A stretch of 64,000 nucleotides of DNA from HGM13006 sp900757695 (lineage in GTDB: Bacteria; Bacillota; Clostridia; Oscillospirales; Oscillospiraceae). The translations under genes were made by a program, and so were the position numbers. Shown one piece after another: positions 56,370 through 64,000 of the stretch; positions within the stretch are counted from its first letter, which is position 1; each line of letters opens with the position of its first letter. The notes below the pieces were generated by a model. The model ran no database searches, was not told where the DNA came from, and saw only the letters and a program-made list of their open reading frames with translations. The stretch spans positions 1 through 64,000 of the forward strand of contig CAUHNW010000010.1 of the NCBI GenBank assembly GCA_959607825.1. Reading direction: 5' to 3'.

Positions 56370-57793
56370 TCACCGGATTGGGCTGCCGCATTTTTCGGCT
56401 CCGTCACAGAAAGCTGTCGGTAGGTGCGGATAATGATAAACAGTGCAAAGAAGAATGTCAAGATATCCGACAGCGGGAAGGAGTAGAGCAGGCCGTCCAG
56501 ACCAAAGAATATTGGAAGGATAATGGGCAGGGATACACCGAAAATCACCTCACGGGTCAGGGAAATCAGTGTGGACTCCAAGGCTTTCCCCATGGCCTGC
56601 AAATAAATAAAGGTTCCCTTGTTCACCATAGACAGGACGATCAGGCACAGATAGATGCGGAAGCTTCGAATCGCAAAATCCGTATAATAGCTGCTCTCAT
56701 TGTCCGCTCCAAAGATTCCGATGAGCTGCCGAGGGAATACCTCTACAATGACCAGTGCAATGAGTCCAATGACCATCTCCCATGTCAGAAGATAGGTAAA
56801 AAGCTTTTTGGCACGGTCTTTCCGCCCTGCGCCGATGTTATACCCTACCACGGGAATGCAGCCCGCTGCCATGCCGATGGAAATGGAGATCGCAATCTGG
56901 TAGAACTTCATCACGATGCCCATGACCGCCAGCGGGATCTGAGAATACTCCGCCTGGCCGAAAATCGGATCTCTTGCCCCGTATTTGGTACACATGTTCT
57001 GGAACGCCGCCATGGAGAGTACCAGTGCGATCTGTGCAAGAAAGCTGGTGATCCCCAGCGTCAGGAACTGCTTCATCAGGCCGCCCCACATGCCAAAGCT
57101 GCTGCGGCTCAATTTCACGGCCTTCATGTGGAACAGATACCAGATGCTGAGCGCCGCCGTCAGGATCTGACCCAATACCGTTGCCACAGCCGCTCCCATC
57201 ATCCCCATGTGCAGGGGATAAATAAAGATCGGATCCAGAATCACATTGATCAGTGCGCCGGCCAGCGTTGCCGCCATGGCAAACCGTGGGCTTCCATCGG
57301 AGCGGATGATCGGATTCATGGCCTGCCCAAACATATAAAAGGGCACGCCCAGCGCGATCCAGAAGAAATACTCTTTTGCACAGGCATGGGTCTCCGGATT
57401 TACGTTTCCGCCGAACAGGCTGAGAATTGGCTCCATAAAGATCAGGTACACCGCCGTCAGGATCACGCTCAGAAGCACACACAGGACAATGGCATTTCCA
57501 ATGCTCCGATGTGCGTCCTCTTTCCGGCCCGCTCCAAGACTGATGCTCACAAAGGCACAGCAGCCATCACCGATCAGCACCGCAATGGCCAGCGCTACCA
57601 CGGTCAGCGGAAATACAACGGTATTGGCCGCATTGCCATAGGAGCCCAGATAGGTCGCATTGGCAATAAAGATCTGGTCTACCACATTGTAGAGCGCCGC
57701 CACCACCAGCGAGATCACACAGGGCACCGCATACCGCCGCATGAGCCGCCCCACAGGCTCCGTTTCCAAAAATGTGTTGGACTTTTCTCCCAT
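56354..57793 (-). CDS. MATE-family exporter (second copy)
   Basis: A 479-residue transporter with about twelve membrane segments. EPVGRLMRRYAVPCVISLVVAALYNVVDQIFIA at the start is typical of the clostridial MepA-like branch, and GAGRKEDAHRS and GAGRKDRAKKL mark the equivalent loops of the two halves. The ATG at 57793 is nine bases after GGAGGT; the ATG at 57802 is too close to that site. A leader of about 137 bases with two hairpins and alternative pairings precedes it (57810-57930), so it is probably controlled at the RNA level. Substrate unknown. Confidence 0.92.
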   Translation of the reverse strand: MGEKSNTFLETEPVGRLMRRYAVPCVISLVVAALYNVVDQIFIANATYLGSYGNAANTVVFPLTVVALAIAVLIGDGCCAFVSISLGAGRKEDAHRSIGNAIVLCVLLSVILTAVYLIFMEPILSLFGGNVNPETHACAKEYFFWIALGVPFYMFGQAMNPIIRSDGSPRFAMAATLAGALINVILDPIFIYPLHMGMMGAAVATVLGQILTAALSIWYLFHMKAVKLSRSSFGMWGGLMKQFLTLGITSFLAQIALVLSMAAFQNMCTKYGARDPIFGQAEYSQIPLAVMGIVMKFYQIAISISIGMAAGCIPVVGYNIGAGRKDRAKKLFTYLLTWEMVIGLIALVIVEVFPRQLIGIFGADNESSYYTDFAIRSFRIYLCLIVLSMVNKGTFIYLQAMGKALESTLISLTREVIFGVSLPIILPIFFGLDGLLYSFPLSDILTFFFALFIIIRTYRQLSVTEPKNAAAQSGDCKRT

Positions 57794-57809
57794 AATATTC
57801 ATACCTCCA

Positions 57810-57930
57810 AAATCCAGAAAAAGCGCGCAGTCTTTTGCTGGATTTACGTCCGCATAGACTACACGCTTTTTTGCCCTATAAAAATAAACGAGGGGCCGCA
57901 ACTGGATTTACACAGTTACTGCCACTCGTC
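57810..57930 (-). promoter_or_regulatory. Structured leader, candidate cis-regulatory RNA of the second MATE gene
   Basis: The transcript should start near 57930. Hairpin 1 (57888-57929; ACGAG/CTCGT and AACTG/CAGTT stems) is followed by a U-rich run. Hairpin 2 (57818-57872; AAAAAGCG/CGCTTTTT with AGTCT/AGACT inside) has the look of a terminator. AAATCCAG occurs in the loop region of both (57902-57909, 57838-57845), and CTGGATTT (57810-57817) just before the ribosome site is complementary to both. Mutually exclusive pairing is therefore possible. It matches no riboswitch class I know. Confidence 0.55.
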
Positions 57931-57936
57931 TTTTTT

Positions 57937-57965
57937 ATTTTACTCAATCTTATTTTATTTGTCAA
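57937..57965 (-). promoter_or_regulatory. Promoter of the second MATE gene
   Basis: TTGACA (57960-57965), 17 bases, TAAAAT (57937-57942) on the minus strand. The -35 box overlaps the end of the small membrane protein gene. Confidence 0.8.
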
Positions 57966-58350
57966 AGGGAATTTTTCTGTTGTAGATTCCCGTATCCGTC
58001 AGTTTTTCTCGCTCGATGGGAATTGAAAAGCGATAGCGGCTCCCTTCCTGATAGAGATTTGGACGAAAGAAGCAGCTGGGCCGCTGCCGCAGCAGCGTAT
58101 CTTCTCCCCCATTTTTCTGAATATCGGAAAGGACGGTATCCCGATCCAGCATGTCCCGTTCGGTATAGGCCGTCAAGGCTTCCACATTGGGCTCGCTTCG
58201 ATAGAACAGGTAATTCATCAGATAGCTTGCCCCCTGATGATGGATCAGCAGAAATCCCACGGCTGCCAGCAGCAGTGCCGTCAGAATCCACAAATGTAAA
58301 ATATTCTTCCGATAGAGGGAATACACAAAGCCCGAGCGCTTTACCTTCAT
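57955..58350 (-). CDS. Small membrane protein after yifB, function unknown
   Basis: A 131-residue protein with one membrane segment (about residues 18-37: LWILTALLLAAVGFLLIHH) and a soluble part of about 90 residues outside or inside. I recognise no family. The ATG at 58350 directly follows the yifB stop by one base, and its site GGGAGG lies within the yifB end, so it is cotranscribed. The C-terminal half is rich in Arg, Glu and Tyr and contains QRPSCFFRPNLYQEGSRYRF. Confidence 0.7.
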   Translation of the reverse strand: MKVKRSGFVYSLYRKNILHLWILTALLLAAVGFLLIHHQGASYLMNYLFYRSEPNVEALTAYTERDMLDRDTVLSDIQKNGGEDTLLRQRPSCFFRPNLYQEGSRYRFSIPIEREKLTDTGIYNRKIPFDK

Positions 58351-58351
58351 T

Positions 58352-59869
58352 TCAGTTCCTCCCCAGCTGGTATGTCCGGTACTGGATCGCCTCCGCCAGA
58401 TGCTCCGGCTGGATCTCTGTGCTGTCCGCCAGATCTGCAATGGTACGGGCCACGCGCAGGATCCGGTCATAGCTTCTGGCCGTTAAATTCATGGACTCAA
58501 AGGCCATTTTCATGAGGCCCGTGCAGGTCTCATCCAACCGACAGTATTTCTGTACCCCGGCTGGGGGCATTGCCGCATTGCAGGAGATCTTGTCCTCTCG
58601 AAAGCGCAGGAGTTGCCGCTGTCTCGCCGCATCCACCCGCTCTTTTATTGCCGCCGAGGATTCCCCCGGCGCTCTGGACGCAAGGGACTCAAATTCCACT
58701 GCGGGCACCTCTACGATCATATCGATCCGATCCAGCAGTGGCCCGGACAGTCGGGAAAGATACTGCTCCACAGACCGCTGGGTACAGCTGCACCGTCCCG
58801 AGGGGTGCCCATACCATCCGCACTTGCAGGGATTCATGGCGCACACCAGCATAAACCGGCTGGGATAGGAGCAGGAACCGCTGACCCTCGAAATCGTCAC
58901 CTTGCCGTCCTCCAGAGGCTGCCGCATGATTTCCAGCGCTTCCTTTGAGAATTCCGGCAGCTCATCGAGAAACAGGATCCCATTGTGGGCAAGGCTGATC
59001 TCACCGGGCTTCGGCGTAGAGCCGCCCCCCGCCAGCCCCGCCGGAGATACCGTATGATGGGGAGAGCGGAAGGGGCGCGATGTCACCAGCGGCTGCTGAC
59101 GGGTCAGCAGTCCCATCACCGAATAGATTTGGCTGACCTCCAGCGATTCTTCTCGGGACATATCCGGCAGAATGGACGGGAGACGTTTTGCCAGCATACT
59201 CTTTCCTGCGCCCGGCGGCCCCACCATCAGAATATTGTGGGAGCCTGCCGCTGCAATTTCCAGCGCACGCTTTACATTCTCCTGCCCCTTCACATCCGCA
59301 AAATCCAGAAGCTTTTCCGGGTGCTTCTCCGGAATCCATGGTGCTACCGGCTCCATGGTACGGATCCCCGTCAGATGGTCGCAGAGCTGTCCCACGGTTT
59401 TGGGCGCATAGACCGTAATACCCCCTGCCAACGTTGCCTCAGGGCCATTCTCCTCCGGCACCACAATGGTATCGATCCCCGCTTTTTTTGCGGAGAGTAC
59501 CATGGGCAGCACACCAGATACGCCCCGGAGCTCCCCGCTCATGCTGAGTTCCCCCAGAAAGGCCCAGTTATCCCCGGGCAGCCGCAGCTGTCCCGCCGCA
59601 GCCAGAATGCCAAGAAGAATCGGCAGGTCGTAGACCGTACCGGATTTTTTTGTGCCCGCCGGGGCCAGATTGATGGTGATGCGTGTTGTGGGGAACTTAA
59701 ACCCCGTACTGGTAATGGCCGCCCGGACACGCTCTCTGGATTCCTTTACCGCCGCATCCGGAAGTCCTACAATATCAAATCCCGGCAGCCCCGATGCAAT
59801 GCAGCACTCCACCTCCACAAGATAGCCTGCTATCCCCGAAAGTCCCATGGATCTCAGATGCAAAACCAC
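58352..59869 (-). CDS. YifB/ComM family Mg-chelatase-like AAA+ ATPase
   Basis: A 505-residue ATPase; ComM is a DNA branch-migration helicase in natural transformation. The N-terminal Lon-S5-like part (GLPGFDIVGLPDAAVKESRERVRAAI) is followed by an AAA+ domain with Walker A VGPPGAGKSMLAKRL and FLDELPEF. A C-terminal lid with RPPxG-like residues ends the protein, and the CGWYGHPSGRCSCT zinc-like loop is in place. The start is GTG at 59869 eight bases after AAGGGGG. It shares a transcript with the small membrane protein. Confidence 0.93.
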   Translation of the reverse strand: MVLHLRSMGLSGIAGYLVEVECCIASGLPGFDIVGLPDAAVKESRERVRAAITSTGFKFPTTRITINLAPAGTKKSGTVYDLPILLGILAAAGQLRLPGDNWAFLGELSMSGELRGVSGVLPMVLSAKKAGIDTIVVPEENGPEATLAGGITVYAPKTVGQLCDHLTGIRTMEPVAPWIPEKHPEKLLDFADVKGQENVKRALEIAAAGSHNILMVGPPGAGKSMLAKRLPSILPDMSREESLEVSQIYSVMGLLTRQQPLVTSRPFRSPHHTVSPAGLAGGGSTPKPGEISLAHNGILFLDELPEFSKEALEIMRQPLEDGKVTISRVSGSCSYPSRFMLVCAMNPCKCGWYGHPSGRCSCTQRSVEQYLSRLSGPLLDRIDMIVEVPAVEFESLASRAPGESSAAIKERVDAARQRQLLRFREDKISCNAAMPPAGVQKYCRLDETCTGLMKMAFESMNLTARSYDRILRVARTIADLADSTEIQPEHLAEAIQYRTYQLGRN

Positions 59870-59901
59870 GTATATTTCCCCCTTCCGCAGTAGGAATATT
59901 C

Positions 59902-59931
59902 ATAATACTCCCTGCTGTTTTGCTGTGTAAA
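59902..59931 (-). promoter_or_regulatory. Promoter of yifB
   Basis: TTTACA (59926-59931), 18 bases, TATTAT (59902-59907) on the minus strand. Confidence 0.6.
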
Positions 59932-59995
59932 AAGCTGGTACGAACGTCTCATATGAGGCAGGAGATTTTTCCATTTCTGTTTTCATTTTATCGCA

Positions 59996-60071
59996 TTCAT
60001 TGTGAAATTTCAAACAATTATTTTATGCAACATCACATGGCATTCCAACACTTTAGCGTGTTTCATTGTGA
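59996..60071. promoter_or_regulatory. Candidate redox control region of nifJ
   Basis: TTGTGAAATTTCAAACAA (60000-60017) matches the ends of a Rex box (TTGT and ACAA 10 bases apart), but not its inner bases. TTCATTGTGA occurs twice, at 59996 and 60062. It lies 90 bases upstream of the nifJ -35 box. Rex itself is encoded at 35069-35710. The match is partial. Confidence 0.3.
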
Positions 60072-60106
60072 CTTTCTGCAAAGTTTCATAAATATCTTGC
60101 AGAAGA

Positions 60107-60136
60107 TTTACATTCTCCCCGGTTTTATGGTACAAT
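60107..60136 (+). promoter_or_regulatory. Promoter of nifJ
   Basis: TTTACA (60107-60112), 18 bases, TGG-extended TACAAT (60131-60136). The leader of about 87 bases holds a GGGCG/CGCCC hairpin near 60180-60206. Confidence 0.75.
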
Positions 60137-60229
60137 GAAGGAGCTGCGAGTGAGGATATCGTGACACATACTCTCACGGCGGGCGAAAGAATAAATATTC
60201 ACGCCCAAACGATTCAAGGAGGAATTACT

Positions 60230-63200
60230 TTGGCTAGAAAGCTGAAAACCATGGACGGCAATAATGCCGCCGCACATGTGGCCTATGCGTTTACCGATGT
60301 TGCCGCAATTTATCCCATCACCCCCTCCTCTGTCATGGCAGAGCATATTGACGAGTGGGCTGCCGCAGGCCGGAAGAATCTCTTCGGTCAGACGGTAAAA
60401 GTCGCCGAAATGCAGTCCGAGGGCGGCGCCGCCGGCGCTGTACACGGAAGCCTGATGTCCGGCGCACTGACTACAACCTTTACCGCATCCCAGGGTCTGC
60501 TCCTGATGATCCCCAACATGTATAAAATCGCCGCAGAGAATCTCCCCTGCGTCATGCATGTATCCGCCCGTGCCCTTGCCACCCACGCCCTGTCCATCTT
60601 CGGCGATCACAGCGACGTAATGGCATGCCGCGGCACCGGCTTTGCCATGCTGGCATCCTCTAACCCGCAGGAGGTCATGGATCTGGCTGCGGTCGCACAT
60701 CTTGCGGCCATTGAAGGCTCCGCCGCCTTCCTGCACTTCTTCGACGGCTTCCGCACCTCCCATGAGATCCAGAAGATCGGCGTATGGGACTATGCGGATC
60801 TGGACGAAATGCTGGACAAGGAGAAGGTTCAGGCCTTCCGGAACGCCGCATTGAACCCCAACCATCCCCATATCAAGGGCTCTGCACAGAACCCCGATAT
60901 CTTCTTCCAGACCCGTGAGGCCTGCAATACGCATTATAATGAGATCCCCGGCGTCGTGGTCAAGTATATGAACAAGGTCAACGAAAAGCTGGGCACCAAC
61001 TACCAGCCCTTCAACTACTATGGCGCTCCCGATGCCGAGTACGTCGTGATCTCCATGGGCTCCTCCTGTGACGCCCTGATGGAAGTCTGCGATTATCTGA
61101 ACTCCACCGGCAAGAAGGTCGGCATGGTAAATGTACATCTGTACCGCCCCTTCTGCCCCGAGTATCTGATCAATGTTCTGCCCGAAACCGTAAAGGGCAT
61201 TGCCGTTCTGGATCGCTGCAAGGAACCCGGCGCTCTGGGCGAGCCGCTGTATCTGGACGTGGTCACTGCACTGGCCGGCTCCAAGTTCGGCTCTGTTCCC
61301 GTTATCGGCGGCCGTTACGGCCTCGGCTCCAAGGACGTGGGCACCGGCTGCCTGATCTCCGCTTATCTGAACCTCATGAAGGACAAGCCGCAGGCTCCCT
61401 TTACCTTGGGCATCAACGATGACGTGACCCACCTGAGCCTGCCCATCACCGACAATACCGACTGTCAGGCCAAGGGCAACACCGCATGTAAATTCTGGGG
61501 CCTCGGCTCTGACGGCACCGTTGGCGCCAACAAGAACTCCATTAAGATCATCGGTGACAACACCGACCTTAACGCACAGGCCTACTTCCAGTATGACTCC
61601 AAGAAGTCCGGCGGCGTCACCATCTCCCATCTGCGGTTTGGCCCTGAGCCCATCCGCTCCAGCTACTATGTCACCGCTTCCGACTTTGTTGCCTGTCATA
61701 ACGCCTCCTATCTGGAGAAGTATCCCATGGCACAGGATTGTAAGCCCGGTGGAACCTTCCTGATCAACTGCTCCTACGATGTTGAAGAGCTTGGCAAGGT
61801 GCTTCCCGTTGAAGCAAAGCAGTACATTGCCAAGAACCACGTGAACGTCTACACCATCGATGCCGTTAAGATTGGCAAGGAATTGGGGCTCGGCACCAAG
61901 TACAACATGGTGCTCATGTCCGCCTTCTTTAAGCTGGCAAACATCATCCCCATTGACGATGCGGTTCGCTACATGAAGGAAGCCTGCCAGACCTCTTACG
62001 GCAAGCTGGGGGATGAGGTTGTAAACAAGAACAAGAATGCAGTTGACGCCGGTCTCACCGGTATCGTCAAGCTGGATATCCCCGCCGATTGGGCCACCAC
62101 CACCGAAGGCGGCGTAGAGGCACTGCCTGCCGCTTCCGGCAACAAGGTTCTCGACACCTTTGTAAAGGACGTGCTGATTCCCGCCAACGCACAGCGCGGT
62201 GATGAGATTCCCGTCTCCAAGCTGATGCCGCAGGCGGACGGCTCCCTGCCCTCCGGCACTGCCGCCTTTGAGAAGCGCGGTATTGCGGTAGAGGTTCCCG
62301 TATGGCTGCCTGAGAACTGCATCCAGTGCAACCGCTGCTCTTACGTCTGCCCCCATGCCGTGATTCGTCCCTTCGTCATGAATGACGAGGAGCTGAAGAA
62401 CGCACCCGAGGGCACCAAGTCCACCAAGATGCTGGGCAAGGGCACCGATGGCATGCATTTCTCCATTGCCATCTCCCCCATGGACTGCACCGGCTGCGGC
62501 TCCTGCATCAACGTCTGCCCCGCCAAGAACAAGGCGCTGACCTCCAAGCCTCTCGCCGAGGCCATGGGTGATGAGCCTGTCTTTGAGTACGCTACCAAGA
62601 AGGTTACGGAAAAGCCCGTTCCCTTTAAGGCCAGCACCGTCAAGGGCTCTCAGTTCAAGACGCCGCTGTTCGAGTTCTCCGGCGCCTGCGCAGGCTGCGG
62701 CGAAACGCCTTATGTCAAGCTGATCACCCAGCTCTTTGGTGACCGCATGGTCATCGCCAACGCCACCGGCTGCTCCTCCATCTGGGGCGCCAGCGCACCT
62801 TCTATCCCCTATACCGTCAACAAGTGCGGCAAGGGTCCCGCTTGGGCAAACTCCCTGTTTGAGGATAACGCCGAATTTGGCTACGGCATGATGCTGGGCT
62901 CCCAGCAGCGCCGTGCAAATCTTCAGGGTCTGGTCGCTGAGCTTGTGAAGGAAGAGATCCCCGCCGATCTGAAGGCTGCCGCCGAGACATGGCTGGCCGC
63001 CAGCAACCAGGGCGAGGGCTCCCGGATCCCCTCTGCGGACTTCGAGGCAGAGATCAAGAAGTATCAGGACGCTGTCCCCGCACTGGGCGAAATTGCGCAG
63101 ATGACCGACATGCTGGTAAAGCCTTCCCAGTGGATCTTCGGCGGCGACGGCTGGGCCTACGATATCGGCTACGGTGGTCTCGACCATGTACTGGCCCAGA

Positions 63201-63760
63201 ACCAGAACGTCAACATCTTTGTTCTGGATACTGAGGTTTACTCCAACACCGGCGGACAGGCCTCCAAGGCGACCCCCATCGGCGCTGTGGCTGAGTTTGC
63301 CGCTGCCGGTAAGGCCGTAAAGAAGAAGGATCTGGCACAGATTGCCATGACCTACGGCTATGTCTATGTGGCACAGATCGCCATGGGCGCTGACTACCAG
63401 CAGACCCTGAATGCCATCATGGAGGCCGAGGCCTACGATGGCCCCTCCCTGATCATTGCCTACGCACCCTGCATCAATCACCACGCAAAGGCAGGCATGG
63501 GCAAGGCCATGGAGACCATGGAGCGTGCAGTCAAGGCCGGCTACTGGCATCTGTTCCGGTTCAATCCCGAGAAGGAGAAGCCCTTCACGCTGGATTCCAA
63601 GGAGCCGACGGATCGCTACAACGACTATATCATGTCCGAGAGCCGTTACAGCTCTCTGGCCAAGAGCTTCCCGGATCGTGCAAAGGAGCTCTTTGCAGAA
63701 GCAGAGGAGTTTGCCGCCGAGAAGTATCAGGATCTCACCAAGCGCCAGCAGAATCAGTAA
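60230..63760 (+). CDS. nifJ: Pyruvate:ferredoxin (flavodoxin) oxidoreductase
   Basis: The central anaerobic enzyme that turns pyruvate and CoA into acetyl-CoA, CO2 and reduced ferredoxin. The 1176 residues are the full single-chain form. The pyrimidine-binding domain starts AYAFTDVAAIYPITPSSVMAE. Two 4Fe-4S motifs, CIQCNRCSYVCPH near 696 and CTGCGSCINVCPA near 752, form the ferredoxin domain. CAGCGETPY near 820 and GDGWAYDIGYGGLDHV near 970 belong to the third cluster and the thiamine diphosphate site. The start is TTG at 60230 seven bases after GGAGG. Codon bias is strong, as for a highly expressed gene. Rex control is possible. Confidence 0.97.
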   Translation: MARKLKTMDGNNAAAHVAYAFTDVAAIYPITPSSVMAEHIDEWAAAGRKNLFGQTVKVAEMQSEGGAAGAVHGSLMSGALTTTFTASQGLLLMIPNMYKIAAENLPCVMHVSARALATHALSIFGDHSDVMACRGTGFAMLASSNPQEVMDLAAVAHLAAIEGSAAFLHFFDGFRTSHEIQKIGVWDYADLDEMLDKEKVQAFRNAALNPNHPHIKGSAQNPDIFFQTREACNTHYNEIPGVVVKYMNKVNEKLGTNYQPFNYYGAPDAEYVVISMGSSCDALMEVCDYLNSTGKKVGMVNVHLYRPFCPEYLINVLPETVKGIAVLDRCKEPGALGEPLYLDVVTALAGSKFGSVPVIGGRYGLGSKDVGTGCLISAYLNLMKDKPQAPFTLGINDDVTHLSLPITDNTDCQAKGNTACKFWGLGSDGTVGANKNSIKIIGDNTDLNAQAYFQYDSKKSGGVTISHLRFGPEPIRSSYYVTASDFVACHNASYLEKYPMAQDCKPGGTFLINCSYDVEELGKVLPVEAKQYIAKNHVNVYTIDAVKIGKELGLGTKYNMVLMSAFFKLANIIPIDDAVRYMKEACQTSYGKLGDEVVNKNKNAVDAGLTGIVKLDIPADWATTTEGGVEALPAASGNKVLDTFVKDVLIPANAQRGDEIPVSKLMPQADGSLPSGTAAFEKRGIAVEVPVWLPENCIQCNRCSYVCPHAVIRPFVMNDEELKNAPEGTKSTKMLGKGTDGMHFSIAISPMDCTGCGSCINVCPAKNKALTSKPLAEAMGDEPVFEYATKKVTEKPVPFKASTVKGSQFKTPLFEFSGACAGCGETPYVKLITQLFGDRMVIANATGCSSIWGASAPSIPYTVNKCGKGPAWANSLFEDNAEFGYGMMLGSQQRRANLQGLVAELVKEEIPADLKAAAETWLAASNQGEGSRIPSADFEAEIKKYQDAVPALGEIAQMTDMLVKPSQWIFGGDGWAYDIGYGGLDHVLAQNQNVNIFVLDTEVYSNTGGQASKATPIGAVAEFAAAGKAVKKKDLAQIAMTYGYVYVAQIAMGADYQQTLNAIMEAEAYDGPSLIIAYAPCINHHAKAGMGKAMETMERAVKAGYWHLFRFNPEKEKPFTLDSKEPTDRYNDYIMSESRYSSLAKSFPDRAKELFAEAEEFAAEKYQDLTKRQQNQ

Positions 63761-63775
63761 TTTTAGCGTTCATTC

Positions 63776-63808
63776 GCACCGGGGACAGCTTGTCCCCGGT
63801 GCTTTTTT
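63776..63808 (+). terminator. Terminator of nifJ
   Basis: Twelve-base perfect arms GCACCGGGGACA and complement with a three-base loop, followed by TTTTTT. Confidence 0.92.
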
Positions 63809-63964
63809 ACCTCCGCCCCCCAAAAAAGTACGCAAATCCTGCAAAATTTATGATTTTATCGGCATTTCCCCGATTTTCAGGGCTATTTTATGCATGTACT
63901 ATCTATATTCCTTATGATTTTGCACCTCCATACAAAAAACTTGCAGAATTTCTCTTTTGCCCCC

Positions 63965-63993
63965 TTGACATGGCGCAGAATTTGTAATAGAAT
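63965..63993 (+). promoter_or_regulatory. Promoter of a gene beyond the right edge
   Basis: TTGACA (63965-63970), 17 bases, TAGAAT (63988-63993). Its gene is outside the window. Bases 63810-63960 hold nothing else I can support. Confidence 0.7.
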
Positions 63994-64000
63994 AGGAACA

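Noticed and set aside
60125..63550. 1141-codon frame antisense to nifJ
   Set aside because: It mirrors a strongly codon-biased gene; its product has no family and no ribosome site.

Overview
The window reads as chromosome from an anaerobic, probably spore-forming Firmicute of the Clostridia, most like the gut Oscillospirales. This is inferred from content, not from a 16S gene. Pointers are a 1176-residue pyruvate:ferredoxin oxidoreductase, Rex, class 1B dihydroorotate dehydrogenase (pyrD/pyrK), a PdaA-like and a YtvI-like sporulation protein, strong AGGAGG ribosome sites with ATG, GTG and TTG starts, and consensus sigma-A promoters. Gene density is high. No phage, IS, CRISPR or rRNA was seen.

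Layout. 1-2287: a truncated cytosolic beta-helix protein with a Gly-Gly-Pro tail, and a small lipoprotein. 2417-4315: rpe and a threonine ammonia-lyase, divergent from a four-gene XpaC/TelA/LemA/TPM operon (4486-7780). 7867-13165: gap, an orphan kinase-like ATPase, a hemolysin III protein and feoAB. 13313-18278: two tandem orphan solute-binding lipoproteins and a divergent LysR regulator with shared promoter elements. 18330-21507: a CoA-transferase, rpsF-ssb-rpsR, and a MarR regulator. 21739-27324: the aspartate-pathway operon (ACT protein, hom, lysC), a YtvI-like membrane protein and a MATE transporter. 27537-28002: a 169-bp tandem repeat grown on the 3' end of a tRNA-Arg. 28190-33592: pyrC convergent with pyrF-pyrK-pyrD plus a phosphatase/acetyltransferase fusion. 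33822-40654: YitT protein, a 48-residue Cys/Gly protein, rex, PdaA, a CDF transporter, MocR regulator, mobB, and a DegV-like protein. 40845-47836: LCP protein, a galactose-type mglBAC operon with an InlB-repeat protein attached, a DUF523 protein and a phosphatase. 47836-51937: an ABC system with a giant coiled-coil permease. 52150-54258: an enoate-reductase-like flavoprotein with a Gly-Gly-Pro insert. 54301-59869: fluC-cinA-thiI, a second MATE gene with a structured leader, and yifB. 60230-63760: nifJ.

The most unusual items are: the Gly-Gly-Pro repeat shared by a beta-helix protein and a flavoenzyme about 53 kb apart; the tRNA-Arg-anchored 169-bp repeat; a candidate regulatory RNA in the leader of the second MATE gene, with two AAATCCAG copies that can pair with CTGGATTT next to the ribosome site; the twin solute-binding proteins with matched promoters and an inverted shared operator; and enzymes with altered key residues (histidine kinase Gln110, MocR Arg306, flavoenzyme cysteine spacing).

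Most genes are ordinary housekeeping, and start sites were set from ribosome sites. Promoters, operators and RNA structures are pattern calls by eye and need comparative support.
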